Shown here in pieces: positions 15,167 through 25,850 of a stretch of 64,000 nt of DNA. The notes below the pieces were generated by a model, which was not told the DNA's origin, did no database searches, and worked only from the letters and a program-made list of their open reading frames with translations. How positions within the stretch are numbered: position 1 is the stretch's first letter; every line of letters starts with the position of its first letter. Source of the DNA: Azadirachta indica (lineage: Eukaryota > Streptophyta > Magnoliopsida > Sapindales > Meliaceae); the NCBI GenBank assembly GCA_022749755.1, contig CM040445.1, positions 13,785,182-13,849,181 of the forward strand. Direction: 5' to 3'. Both the position numbers and the translations under genes were made by a program.

Positions 15167-16350
15167 CTTCTCTGATGTAAGCAAACTGATCCATTATAAC
15201 CAGATCAGGATTAGCTAATTAGAAAAGTTACCATGTGCAGAAAACATTATAAGGAACCCAGAAAAATACAGAGACATAAAAGATTAATTAGATTTCAGTA
15301 CCTGACCAAGTGTAGACAAAAGCTTATAACAATTTTATTGAACTAAACTACCTTAGCGTATAAAAGAGAACATGATCCTTATCTTTAGTCTATGACAGTA
15401 TGGTTCCAGAAATTAGGACCAATATGTCTGACATTCATAAATCCCCTAAATTCCAATCTCATATTTAACGTCTGAAAATGCAATCAGCGACTCATCTGTG
15501 CTCGATTTTAGTTCTCTCAAAAATCAAATCAGCTAGGCTTCTCCTTAACCCAAAGACATCAGATAATGGATGTTGAATCTTAAGAACTGCTTAGTAGAAA
15601 ATTTATCATCAGAAATATAAATGACTGAAGTCTCCCTTTTCTTTTTCTGCAATAAAAGCTACTAGTCTAAATGTTTCTACAACTACCACAGAATATTCTT
15701 GATCACTCCTACTAAACAAGCAACTGCAAGGTTGCAGAATCACATGCATAACTTTTCATTTTTCATTGCAACTAAACACAACATGGACCAATATCCCCAT
15801 TTCGAAAACTACCAAATACTCAACACTTGCACATATCCAAGCAAGTTATTCAAGACAAAATTTTACAACCTAATAATTAATACAATTACCATTCCAAAAC
15901 CCTATCTTCTTGGTTTAAATTTTCCCAGACAGCCATCAGTTATTCAAGCCTAAATCCAAACTCATATAATACAAAACACATAAAAACCATTAATACAATA
16001 TAAAAGAATAAACCATAAACAATCGGATATAGCTAACAGTCGCCAAACAACTGGAAACGCAAAACCCATGTTACTATTTTAACTACTGAGACAACAGAAG
16101 GCTGACCACACTTCCGTAATTCTTTTTTCCAGATTTTACCAACAAAACAGAATAAAACAGAGCCAAAGCGTAATTCAGACTGAATGATTGATGATCTCTA
16201 ATTAGTTTTCTTGCATTTTCTTCGCAACCAAACACGGGACGAATGTTATTCGGATTTGCAAAGCTTACCTCGAGAAGAAGCTCAGGGAAAGGGCAGCTGA
16301 GGGCAAGGACAGCAGAGAGGTTTTGGCAGACGAGAGAAACCCTAGAGTTT
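15167..16350 (-). other. 5' leader of the eS7 gene with a 1.1-kb intron
   Basis: On the minus strand a GC-rich leader ends at a GAG|GTAAGC donor at 16268, and the matching acceptor CATCAG| lies at 15172, five bases before the ATG. The implied leader intron (15172-16268) is AT/T-rich and has no coding content. The open frames inside it on the plus strand have no family resemblance. Confidence 0.75.
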
Positions 16351-16463
16351 GGAATTAAGAGGGGGATTATATCTAATAAATTAAACGGCTGTGATGATTC
16401 ATTTATACAGCTGTACGGTAGAGATTAAGTTGGTGTTTTCTGGGCTAAATTTACAAAGGCCCA
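16337..16463 (-). promoter_or_regulatory. eS7 promoter: telo-box and site II elements
   Basis: AAACCCTAG (telo-box) lies at 16337-16345, at the likely transcription start region. TGGGCT is at 16441-16446 and GGCCCA (TGGGCC on the other strand) at 16458-16463. Telo-boxes combined with site II motifs bound by TCP factors are the known signature of plant ribosomal-protein promoters, and the spacing upstream of the leader fits. Confidence 0.7.
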
Positions 16464-16469
16464 TGCTTC

Positions 16470-17141
16470 TCAGCCTGTTTATATTTTATATGTTCAATTG
16501 GCCCCTTCTCGGAGTAAGCTTTAGCTTAAATGTTAACAAATTAATAATTAAATTCTGTTTAATGAAAATCAACTAAAAAATTATTTTTTAAATTCCTAAC
16601 CGCAAATAAATATAATAATAATTATAAATATTTATTTTATAACCTATTAAAAATAAAATATTTAGTAATATATTATAATTAAATAAAAATTTATATTTAT
16701 TTTATAAGATATTTATAATTATATTTATTTTAAATAAAGTATATTTATGTATAACTAAAATCTAAGTAAAATAATAAAAAGCTAATATTTGGTTTCATCA
16801 ACTCAATCCTTCATCTTGTTGGATTAAAATTTTTTTTTTTAACGTATATACTATTATAAAAGCAAGACAGTTAGAGCAATAAAAAGAAATTAAAAAAATC
16901 TTCAATTTATTCATAATAAAATTAAGAATATAAATTTTTACACAAATTCTTTTATAAAATCTAATTCAGTAAGTAATATTGTTGTTATACTTCTTATATA
17001 ATTTATTGTATTTTATTCTATATGAACACTTACGCGACAATTCAACATATGTGATAATAATATAACATTATTATATCAATTAGCATGGATAAATTTACAT
17101 AATAATTTGCATAAATAATGATATTCTTGATTTATTATTGC
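16470..17141. other. AT-rich intergenic DNA
   Basis: Low-complexity AT-rich DNA between the eS7 promoter and the first defensin-like gene. No coding stretch or RNA gene is recognised. Confidence 0.5.
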
Positions 17142-17461
17142 TTATGTAGTGCAATCAACTCGACAATGACAAGTATCATCAGGAAAACATCGTCCAGAAG
17201 ATTTTGCTCCATATTTTCCAACACAATTAGTATTGCATGCTTCTGGTTTACAGCCACCTTCAAAGATTTGTACTTCACATATTCGTTCTTGACCATTTAC
17301 CATCATCACTTCATTTTCTGCGTACAAAACCACATCAAGTGTTTACATTATTTTTATTATAATTATAGTAAACTCAAATAATTTGCAATAAAGAAATAAT
17401 ATTTACCTGAAGTAATGAAGAGTAAAATCAAAAGGGTGGCAAATGTAGGGAAGCTTTTCAT
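17142..17461 (-). CDS. Defensin-like peptide, copy A (2 exons, 76 aa)
   Basis: Exon 1 (17461-17407) encodes a hydrophobic secretion signal, MKSFPTFATLLILLFITS, and ends in phase 1 at TCAG|GTAAAT. Exon 2 (17317-17142) encodes a mature peptide of about 58 residues with eight cysteines spaced C-x8-C-x4-C-x3-C-x11-C-x5-C-x-C-x3-C. The CxxxC and CxC pairs are the CSalpha-beta defensin fold signature. The signal-in-exon-1, cysteine-domain-in-exon-2 layout is typical of plant DEFL genes. The peptide should be secreted, with four disulfides. Its role (antimicrobial defence, signalling or reproduction) cannot be read from sequence. It belongs to a tandem family with the copies at 19.7, 21.8, 24.9 and 25.7 kb. 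A TATA-like TATAAAT lies about 110 bp upstream of the ATG. Confidence 0.9.
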
Positions 17462-17645
17462 CGCTAGAAATTAGAATTAATCTTTTCTTTTGTTTTTCCT
17501 TTTCGGTGGCCTTTTAAAAGGATACAAATTGTATAGAATTTAATGGGAATTCTGTTATTTGAAGTGCTAATTTATAGGATGGATCGGATGGATGAACATT
17601 AATATTGCGTTGATCATTGATTGGCCTAATATAACAGGGAGTTGA
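17462..17645 (-). promoter_or_regulatory. Conserved promoter block, copy A
   Basis: The block upstream of the ATG contains TATAAAT (plus-strand tttata at 17571-17576) and a stretch that is nearly the same upstream of copy B (20111-20300). Shared landmarks are gggaattctgttatttg, the tttatagga core, ggatggatg and cctaatataaca. This shows the duplication unit carried the promoter along with the gene. Confidence 0.65.
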
Positions 17646-19720
17646 GTTTTTATTACGTTTTAATTTTAACTGAAATTGTTTATTTTAATAGATATCTCCA
17701 CAAGAAATTAATATTATAGCATTTAATGGCTTAAATTTCTGGTCAATGATTTTAAATAAAAATAATTAATTGATGAGTTGTAAAGTAATAGACGAAGGAC
17801 AACTTTAGGAGTTAATTAATTTTCTTGTTTAGGTGGTATATGTTTTGTTTAGGTCATATTTGTTGTTTCAGGAGTTATTTAATTTTCTTGTTTAGGTAAT
17901 ATTTCTTATGTTAAACTATTAATATTTTTTATTTTCATTTATCTATCATTTAAGTTAATTTACCTTATTCTTAAAAAAAATAATTTAGTTGGTTTGATCT
18001 CCGTGTGAGTAAAAATAAAAATAATTGATTTCTTCTCACGCTAATTTCAGAGAAAGAATTTTTTTAATTTATATTTAGTGTATGAAACAATATAAATAAG
18101 ATTTTTTAAATCATTATAATGAATTGCAATTTTTGTTATTTCATAGCATGCTAATAGTGTTAATTATATTGTACTAAAAATCTACAACTAATATTTTTGA
18201 GTTTGTATGATTATGAATTTATGATGTTGTCTGATTATAATTTATTTTTCCCTTTTAGTTTATACAGCGTTTTGCTGTATTTGAATTAGAACAAAATAAA
18301 CAATTAAAATAGTAAAGACGCGTTAAGTTATGGAAGAAACATTCTGCTTAGAAAATATTATCAAGACTCAAGTTAACTTCATATTTTTAAATTGATGCAA
18401 ATTAAGTAAAATTCAATAAAAAAAATGGAATGAGGAAAATGATCGATTTACAAGAATAAAGATGTAAACAATTTTTCATAAGCATATTTTTTTTTTATTA
18501 TATAAATTGAGAGACTCATTAAAACTTCTAATATGGTAGTTAGACTGTCCAAATAAATAATTTTGGTACGTACGTATTTCGTCTACCTAGATCATAAATT
18601 AATTAGTACTTATTATGGATTAAATATTTAAACTAATTTAATATTGATTAGTTCGATTTAATCCAGTTAGAGAAACTTTTAACTTGTAAATGAATATTAG
18701 TTTTTTAAAAAAAATTATTTACAATTATGAATAAATAGATCATTTGAGCTCCGTTCAGCAATAAAATTTTCTTTACTACTTTAATACGGGTAAAGAAACA
18801 CAAAATTATGAAATTAATAATTTCAAAAAGTTCTTTTGAAACGCAAATTTAGTCTACATTAATCATATAAAATAAACTGCTTTCAACTTATTTGAAGGAA
18901 GGCCTTCCACTAAATGAGAATAATATAATTAATGAAATAATATATTTTTTTCTGAAATTAATTAACGAGGGATATAAATTTTTTTTTTTCTCTAACTTCT
19001 TGAGTAGATTAGAGTAAAAAATAACTCTTCGTTTTGGTAGGTGAGTCTCACATGATCTGAAATTAACAATTGATTACAAGAGAAATATTAATCTTCATCA
19101 TAAGGTATTTAACGCAAATGAAATAGGTTAAAAGTGTAGTCTCTCGTCCAATTTGCCAAAAAGCAAGAAATAAAAAAGGCTAAAAATCATCATGGTTTTG
19201 TTTTGTATTTTTAAGACGAAATATATATGTATATCATCATGGTCAAAAAGATCTTATTTCACAAAATCAAATGAAATATGCAGTGTGAGATATTCAGCTC
19301 TTTATTTATTTTTCAAACTAAGGAAAAAAAAAAATTTTGTTAGTTGCATTAGTATTGTTTAATTTTGTATTTTTTTTTTTTACATTCTCTGACATCTAAA
19401 GCCAAAGAGTAATATTTATATTATCACCTCAATACTCCACACTATTGGATTAAACTAAAATATCTTTACCTCTCGATATACATATATTACATTGTAATAT
19501 AATAGAGAGAACAATAGAAAAAAAAGAAATTAACATCTCCAATTTATTTTATTAATAATGTCAAAAATAAAAACTCTTATATGAATTGATGTAACAAGTT
19601 ATATTGTTGCAAAATATTTTATAAAATTTATTTTTATGAAAATGTAAAATATATACTAATGATATAATACTATTGGATTAGTTTGTATAAGTAGTAATAC
19701 AACTCTTAATTTATTATTCT
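17646..19720. other. AT-rich spacer between defensin-like copies A and B
   Basis: About 2 kb of AT-rich DNA. Short similar phrases such as aggagttatttaattttcttgttt recur at about 17870 and again at about 20516 beyond copy B, so part of this spacer belongs to the duplicated unit. No gene is seen. Confidence 0.5.
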
Positions 19721-20110
19721 CTATGCAACACAATCAACTCGACAATAACAATTATCATCTGGGAAGCATCGTCCAGAAGATCGTGCTCCATATCTCCCGC
19801 TACAACTACTGTTGCATGCGTCCGGTCTGCAGCCGCCTTCAGTGCCAAGTACTTCACATATTTGTTGTTGACCATTTGCCATCATCACCTCATCTTCTAC
19901 ATTTAAAAACACATTTAAATATTTACATTATTTTTAATATATAATTGCAGTAAACCCAAATAAGTTTGAATAAAAATATTATCTATTACAACAATAAATA
20001 TCGATTAAAAAAAATGATATAGTACTAGAAACAACGATTGATGACGAATATTTACCTGAAGTGATGAAGAGTAAAATCAAAAGGATAGCAAATGTTGGGA
20101 AGCTTTTCAT
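19721..20110 (-). CDS. Defensin-like peptide, copy B (2 exons, 76 aa)
   Basis: Exon 1 (20110-20056) encodes the secretion signal MKSFPTFAILLILLFITS; exon 2 (19896-19721) encodes the cysteine domain. All eight cysteines are present with the same spacing as copy A, and the reading frame is intact. Relative to copy A it is more arginine-rich (GRYGARSSGRCFPDDN) and ends VDCVA. The decayed copy E at 25.7 kb shares the VDCVA ending and the NSSC motif, so B and E form one branch and A and C another. TATAAA lies about 115 bp upstream (plus-strand 20221-20226). Confidence 0.9.
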
Positions 20111-21811
20111 GGCTCGAAATTAGAATTAATCTTTTGTTTGTTTTGTTTTGTTTTTCTTTGCCTTGTACAGGATACAAATTGTATAGTATTTAATGGGAAT
20201 TCTGTTATTTGGAGTGCTAGTTTATAGGAAGAATTGGATGGATGGACATTGATATTTCTTCAATTGATTAATTGGCCTAATATAACAAGGAGTTGAGTTG
20301 TTATTACGTTTTAATATTAACTGAAGCTCTTTATTTATTTAAATGTTCTTTATCTTTAATAGATATCTTCACTGTAAATATCAAAATGATGACTAAAATA
20401 AATATATAATCATCAAAAAAATAATTAATGGTGAGTTATCGAGTAACTGATGAAGGATAATTTTAGGAGATATATATTTAGTATTTCTTATGTTTTTAGG
20501 CTGTATTTGTTATTTTAGGAGTTATTTCATTTTCTTGTTTGAGTATTATTTGTTTTGTTTAGGTTGTATTCATTATTTTAATTTTTTAAGATGTACGTTA
20601 ATTTTTCTTGATTGAACATGATTAAAAATAATTCACCATAAATAAACTTGTAATCTTGATAATTCTTTTATATTCTTTGGCTTAATTATTCTCTTTCTCG
20701 TAAATGCTTGAAAAATATCCGATACCTCTCTAAATTAGAATCTTTGCGATTTTCTCCTTAGTATTTTGAGCTTGAACCAAAGTGAATCGTTGGTTCTTTG
20801 TGTATGACTATTTTTTTTTTTGGAGAGAGAGAAAAATGCTTGATGCTTAATGTTTGGCTTAATTATTCACTTTCTCTCTAATATTTGAAAAATATCTCCC
20901 CTAAATTCTAAATCTTTTTGATTTTATCCTTAGTTTTTTGAACTTGAATTGGATTGAATCATTAGTTGGTTTATCATTAATCTATTTGAACCTCTTTCTT
21001 TTAAAATTGCAAAATAAATTAGAGTTTTATGAGGTTTGAACATTAGATTTGAGTTGAAAAGAACAAGTTATGTCACTATACAAACTACAATTTCATATGA
21101 AGATTCACAAATTATAATTTAAAATACATTTATTATTGTTAGTAATGACTATAAACACAAGAAAAATAATAAAATATTTTAAATAAAATAAAATAATTTC
21201 ATAAATTATTATTAAATGAAATAAAACTTTATTATTATTAAAAGAAATTTATTTTTAGATCATTATAACAGTAGTAATAATAATTAATAATAATATGAGA
21301 AATACTAGTACTATTGTTAATAAGTAAAAAATATAATAATAATTAGTATTAAATTTAAATTGTAAAATTATTAATATGCTTATTTAATATTATTAAGATT
21401 AATTTAAAATTTTAAAAATTATTTTTAAGATTAATTTATAAGTTACATAAATAATATATTTAACTTTTAATAATATATGTGCTAGTTGATTTAACAAATA
21501 AAATCTCTTAAGATAGTACAAAAAAATTGGGTTCAAATACTATTTATTCCACATTTGTGTTTATTTTATTGTAATAATTATATTGGATTATGTATATATA
21601 AAAAAAGCAACTACATTTGTAAATTATTGTCACATATTTTATATAATCTTTTATTATTGTCATGTATCTTATAATCTTTTTTCCTTTTACTTCTATATAT
21701 TTTCATATATTTCTGTAGAAGTATATATTATATGACAATAAAATAATACTGACACATCGGTTAATATGAATAAGTTTGTATAGATATCACTTACTCAAAC
21801 TTTATTTTTAT
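20111..21811. other. Copy B promoter block and AT-rich spacer
   Basis: The promoter block shared with copy A covers about 20111-20300. The rest is AT-rich spacer. The pair of phrases around 20690-20770 and 20855-20945 (ttggcttaattattc..., cttagtttttgaacttgaa...) look like an imperfect tandem duplication of about 170 bp. No gene is seen. Confidence 0.5.
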
Positions 21812-22215
21812 TTAAGGAGGACAATCAACTCGACAGTAACAAGTATCATCAGGAAAACATCGTCCAGAAGATTTTGTTCCATATTTTCCAACACAACCAT
21901 TATTGCATTCTTCTGGTTTGCAGCCACCTTCAAAAGAAAGTACTTCAAATATTCGTTCTTGACCATTTGCCATCATCACCACATATTCTGAATTCAAAAA
22001 CACATTAATTATTTGTATTATTTTACTGTAATTAATATGCTATTTGATTACAATTATGTAAACCCAAATAATTTGCAATAAAAATATTATTTATTTTAAT
22101 TATAAAATATTGATTAAGAAAATTCATGTAGTACTAGCAACAATAATGATGAATATTTACCTGAAACAGTGAAGAGTAACATCAAAAGGATGGCAAATGT
22201 CGGGAGGTTTTTCAT
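21812..22215 (-). CDS. Defensin-like peptide, copy C, first cysteine lost (2 exons, 76 aa)
   Basis: Exon 1 (22215-22161) encodes a signal peptide, MKNLPTFAILLMLLFTVS; exon 2 (21987-21812) has an open frame of the same length as in copies A and B. Splice sites and phase are intact. The first of the eight conserved cysteines is replaced by phenylalanine (ERIFEV instead of ERICEV), leaving seven. In CSalpha-beta peptides Cys1 usually pairs with Cys8, so one disulfide should be missing. The gene may therefore be newly non-functional, or may make a peptide with a free cysteine. A TATA motif remains upstream (plus-strand 22355-22360). Confidence 0.82.
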
Positions 22216-23380
22216 GGTTAGAAATTATAATTTTTTTTTCCTTTTCCTTGCAAAGGATGCAAATTATATAGTTTCCAATGGAAATTATGAAGAATTTCTT
22301 AATAAAAAGAAACTATATTATTCATTGATACTTGATAAATTTTGTAAGTCTCTATTTATAGGAAAAATTCGAAAATTGGAAAAATAATAATTCAAAATGA
22401 CAAAATTATGGGATACAGTTTCCATAAAATATTTGGCTCGTTATGGTAAATTATAGGATTCTGATTTCTAGCCATGAGACTAAATCAGTAAAATCAGTAA
22501 AATCATGAAAAGTTTGCCATGAATATCTTCATATAATTTTTGTCATTTATAGAGAAAATTCAAAAACTAAAAATACAACAATTCAAAATGACATATTCAT
22601 GAAATATAGTTTCCATGAATAACTTATTGATAATGGCAAATTATCATTCTGTTTTCTTACCATATGAATCCACCAATGAATATAGGAAAGATTAATTGTC
22701 TTCAATATCTTTAACAAATTGATTCATATCATTCTCCCTCAAGCATAACAAGATAATTTTTGTATTCTCATAACTTGTTTTAAGGTACTGTAAAAAGAAG
22801 AAAACATTCCTATCTTTTCTTAATTAAAGAAATTTTTTAACTTTGAATCATTTTATCTAGTAAATAATTCCTATCATTTTTCTTTAATTATATGAAGAAA
22901 ATCTTTTTATCACTATTAGTAACTATTCCTCTCATTCTTGTTAAGAAAAATTTTCTAATTTTATGTTATGTCTTTTTTAAGGTAGTTTTGTACGTTGTTA
23001 TTTTTTTTAATAAAAGATCAAATTGTCAAATTTTTAAAGATTATTTTCAACGAAATACTCTTAAGTTTAGTGAAATCAGAATCTTATGTAATATATATTG
23101 GAAGATAAAGTTGTTACTAAGAATTTTCGACTGAGTACCCTAACATAACATGTTTTTATTTTGTCTTAATATTAACTAAAACACTTTATTAATTTTAAAA
23201 TGTTCTTTTATCTTTAATCGACATTGCCACAAGAAATTTCTAATCATTGAATTTAGATAACTTATAAAGTAACTAATGACGGACAGTTATAATGTTTGTC
23301 TAACTTGCCGTATTTAGCTTGCTTAAATACTTAATTTTAAGTAATTTATTTTATTTTATTACAGATTTGTATTAAATTAA
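22216..23380. other. Copy C upstream region, no further gene
   Basis: AT-rich DNA. The first 200 bases are the copy C promoter, which is more diverged from A and B. A short repeated sentence (aaaattcgaaaattgg... / aaaattcaaaaactaa...) near 22360 and 22555, with tttccatgaa/tttccataaa, suggests a local duplication of about 190 bp. No coding gene is supported, including the 80-residue open frame at 22892. Confidence 0.45.
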
Positions 23381-24081
23381 GGGGTTATTTGTTTTTTTAC
23401 TGAAATCTGAATATAATTATTTATGTGTTTAAAAATTCTTTGTTTTTTAACTTATTTCTAAATATTTGAATATGATTAAGTTAAAAATTTTAACTTACAT
23501 CTGAATGAACAAATGCCTAAATATTTTGATATTTTTATTTTCTAAAAATATTTTTATTTTATTAAATTATTTACTAACAAAATTAAAATTCTAATTAAGT
23601 ATTTTTGACGTATCTCTTTTTTATGATGCGTCCTCTTTACTTATCTTATCAATTTTATTTATTTTTTACTTTAATTATTGTAGTAAATTTATATATTTAC
23701 ATAATCACAACTATATTATAATATGACTTATTATTTTTATTTAATTTTTATTGATCCTTATATCATCAAACAGAAATTATTTTTTTTAAAAAGATATATA
23801 CCAAGCAAATAAATAATATATATACTAATATAATTTATTAATTTTATTTATTTATTATTATACTAATATAATCAAAATTATTTAAATATAAGTACTTTAT
23901 TTAAAAGAATATATATGTTAAAATATCAATTTTCAGACTTTTTATTTTGTCAAAATAAATAATTTAATATTTATTTTTAAATATTTTAAAATAAAAAATA
24001 AATGTATCATTCAAATTTAGATTTCAGTTAAATTCATATTTAATTCATGTTCAAAGTTCAAATAAAAATACAAATGCTACC
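23381..24081 (+). mobile_element. Tourist-like (PIF/Harbinger) MITE, copy 1
   Basis: A 701-bp AT-rich, non-coding element starting GGGGTTATTTG and ending CAAATGCTACC, flanked on both sides by TAA, the 3-bp target duplication of PIF/Harbinger elements. A second copy lies at 46083-46764 in the same orientation, with clear similarity over its length (shared phrases such as ctgaaat-tgaatataattatt, tttactaacaaaattaaaa and tttattttgtcaaaataaa). Confidence 0.65.
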
Positions 24082-24880
24082 TAAGAGTTGTATTACTAGT
24101 GAGTTAGTAATTGTGTTGGTGATTACAGTTATATTTAAAAAGTGACTCACACATAAAGCTAGTTTTCCCTTTATGGTTATTTTGTACGTAAATTAATCAA
24201 TAAAAAAAAGAAAAGTATCAAAGCATTTTCTAATTAAAGTACACTTATTTCGTATGTATAAAATAGTTCTCTCAAATTATCCTTTTTTCTTTTTTTCTGA
24301 AATTGTTGTCTTTTACAAATATTTTACAATTACGTGCATGTCAACATCTTTTTCTCACTTATATCGTATCTAACTTATCTCTAGGCGGTCAGTTAATTGA
24401 CAAGTTTATCTAACTTGTCCCTAGTCTAGAATTTTCAATAGGCTTGTTTTTATAACTTAATCTCTAGCTCGTTCGTTAATATGTTTATCTGACTTTTCTT
24501 TAATTTAGTTATCAATAGGATTGTTTATTAGAGTAATTTTTTCCAACTTGAAAAACATTCAACTTAGTTAATATTATCAAGACTCAATTAACTTTAAAAT
24601 GAGTATTTATCATTAACTACTTTAATATTAAAGTTAAGTGAAAATATAACAATATTATTATGTGTTTTACTTAAAAATTAAGCAGAAGTACAATAGTTTT
24701 CATGCATATGTATGTGATAAATATATAGCTAATAATTTGATTGTATATTATAATTATTATAAGAGAGAGCAAAAAGAAAGACAAGAAAAATCACAAAATT
24801 ATTAGTTAAATTATTCATTATATAGCAATCGTGTTAAGTAGTACTAAATATTCTTTAAGAAGGAACTAATTTACATGAAT

Positions 24881-25083
24881 AAATATCATCTGGGAAATAG
24901 CATTCAGAAGATTCTGCTCCATATTTATTGACACAATCAGTTTAAAAACACATTAATTTTTTACTTTATTGTTTTTTACTATAAATAAATATTTACTTGA
25001 AACAATGGTAATGCATATTTACCTGAAGTAGTGACGAAGACTAAAATAATAATAATAAAAAATAAAAGCTGTTAAGCTTTTCA
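24881..25083 (-). pseudogene. Defensin-like copy D, decayed
   Basis: Only about 60 bp of the cysteine-domain exon remain (24881-24940), covering the KYGAESSG-type core; about 90 bp on its 5' side are missing, so the match runs straight into intron sequence. A recognisable exon 1 with splice donor survives at 25022-25083, but its ATG has become TTG and its interior is filled with an AAT repeat. The upstream TATA motif (25113-25118) still matches the intact copies. It cannot make a family peptide. Confidence 0.7.
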
Positions 25084-25659
25084 ATAAATTATAAATTTTT
25101 TTTGGGAATTAATTTATAGGAAAAATTGGATCGATGGATTTGAATATTAAGAAACTTAAATCAATTTAAATAAAATACTTCCTTTTCTTTTCAAAAAATT
25201 AAAATAAGGAATAAGTGTAGTATATGGTTCTAGATTTATTTTATAATATTCGTTAATTGATTAATATATTTTATCATTGTGCTCTAATATCTAAAACCAA
25301 AAGATAATTTTTATTTTTTCAACTCAACAATACACATTATTGGATTAAACTCAAATATTTTTATATATATTACATTATGATAGAGAAGAATAAATATATA
25401 TCACTAATTTATTCATATATTTTATCAAGGATATAAATTCTTATACAATTTATTTTATATAAATTGATGTCATAAGTTATATGGTTGTCTCATATTCTAT
25501 TCACTTATTTCCTTTTCCTTTATAAATTGACATAACAAGTTATACTGATATCAAATATCTTATATAACTTATTTTTATTAAAACATAAAACATGTAATTA
25601 TAATATAATATGACTACATTAGTTTGTTTAAGTAGTTATACAATTCTTAATTTATTATT

Positions 25660-25850
25660 GTTTATGCAACACAATCAACTGGACAATAACAGTTATCATC
25701 TGTGAAGCATCGTCCAGAAGATCGTGCTTCATGTCTCCCTATACAACTACTGTTACATGCTTCTGTTCTGCAACGATCTTCACTGCCAAGTATTTCAGAT
25801 ATTTGTTATTGACTACTTGCCATCATCACCTCATCTTCTACATTCTAAAG
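25660..25850 (-). pseudogene. Defensin-like copy E, decayed (copy B lineage)
   Basis: Exon 2 is recognisable from its acceptor to the VDCVA-type end, with DNA similarity highest to copy B. An in-frame TAA (plus-strand 25806-25808) interrupts it near the position of the first conserved cysteine, and that cysteine codon has itself become serine. The expected signal-peptide exon upstream (about 26000-26060) is gone: the sequence matches copy B only as far as the gacgaatattta phrase of the intron and then diverges. It is a dead copy. Confidence 0.75.

Noticed and set aside
22892..23134. 80-aa plus-strand frame starting MKKIFLSLLVTIPLILVKKN, which resembles a signal peptide
   Set aside because: The hydrophobicity follows from the T-rich composition; no cysteine pattern, cleavage site or second exon follows, and the strand is opposite to the defensin-like genes.
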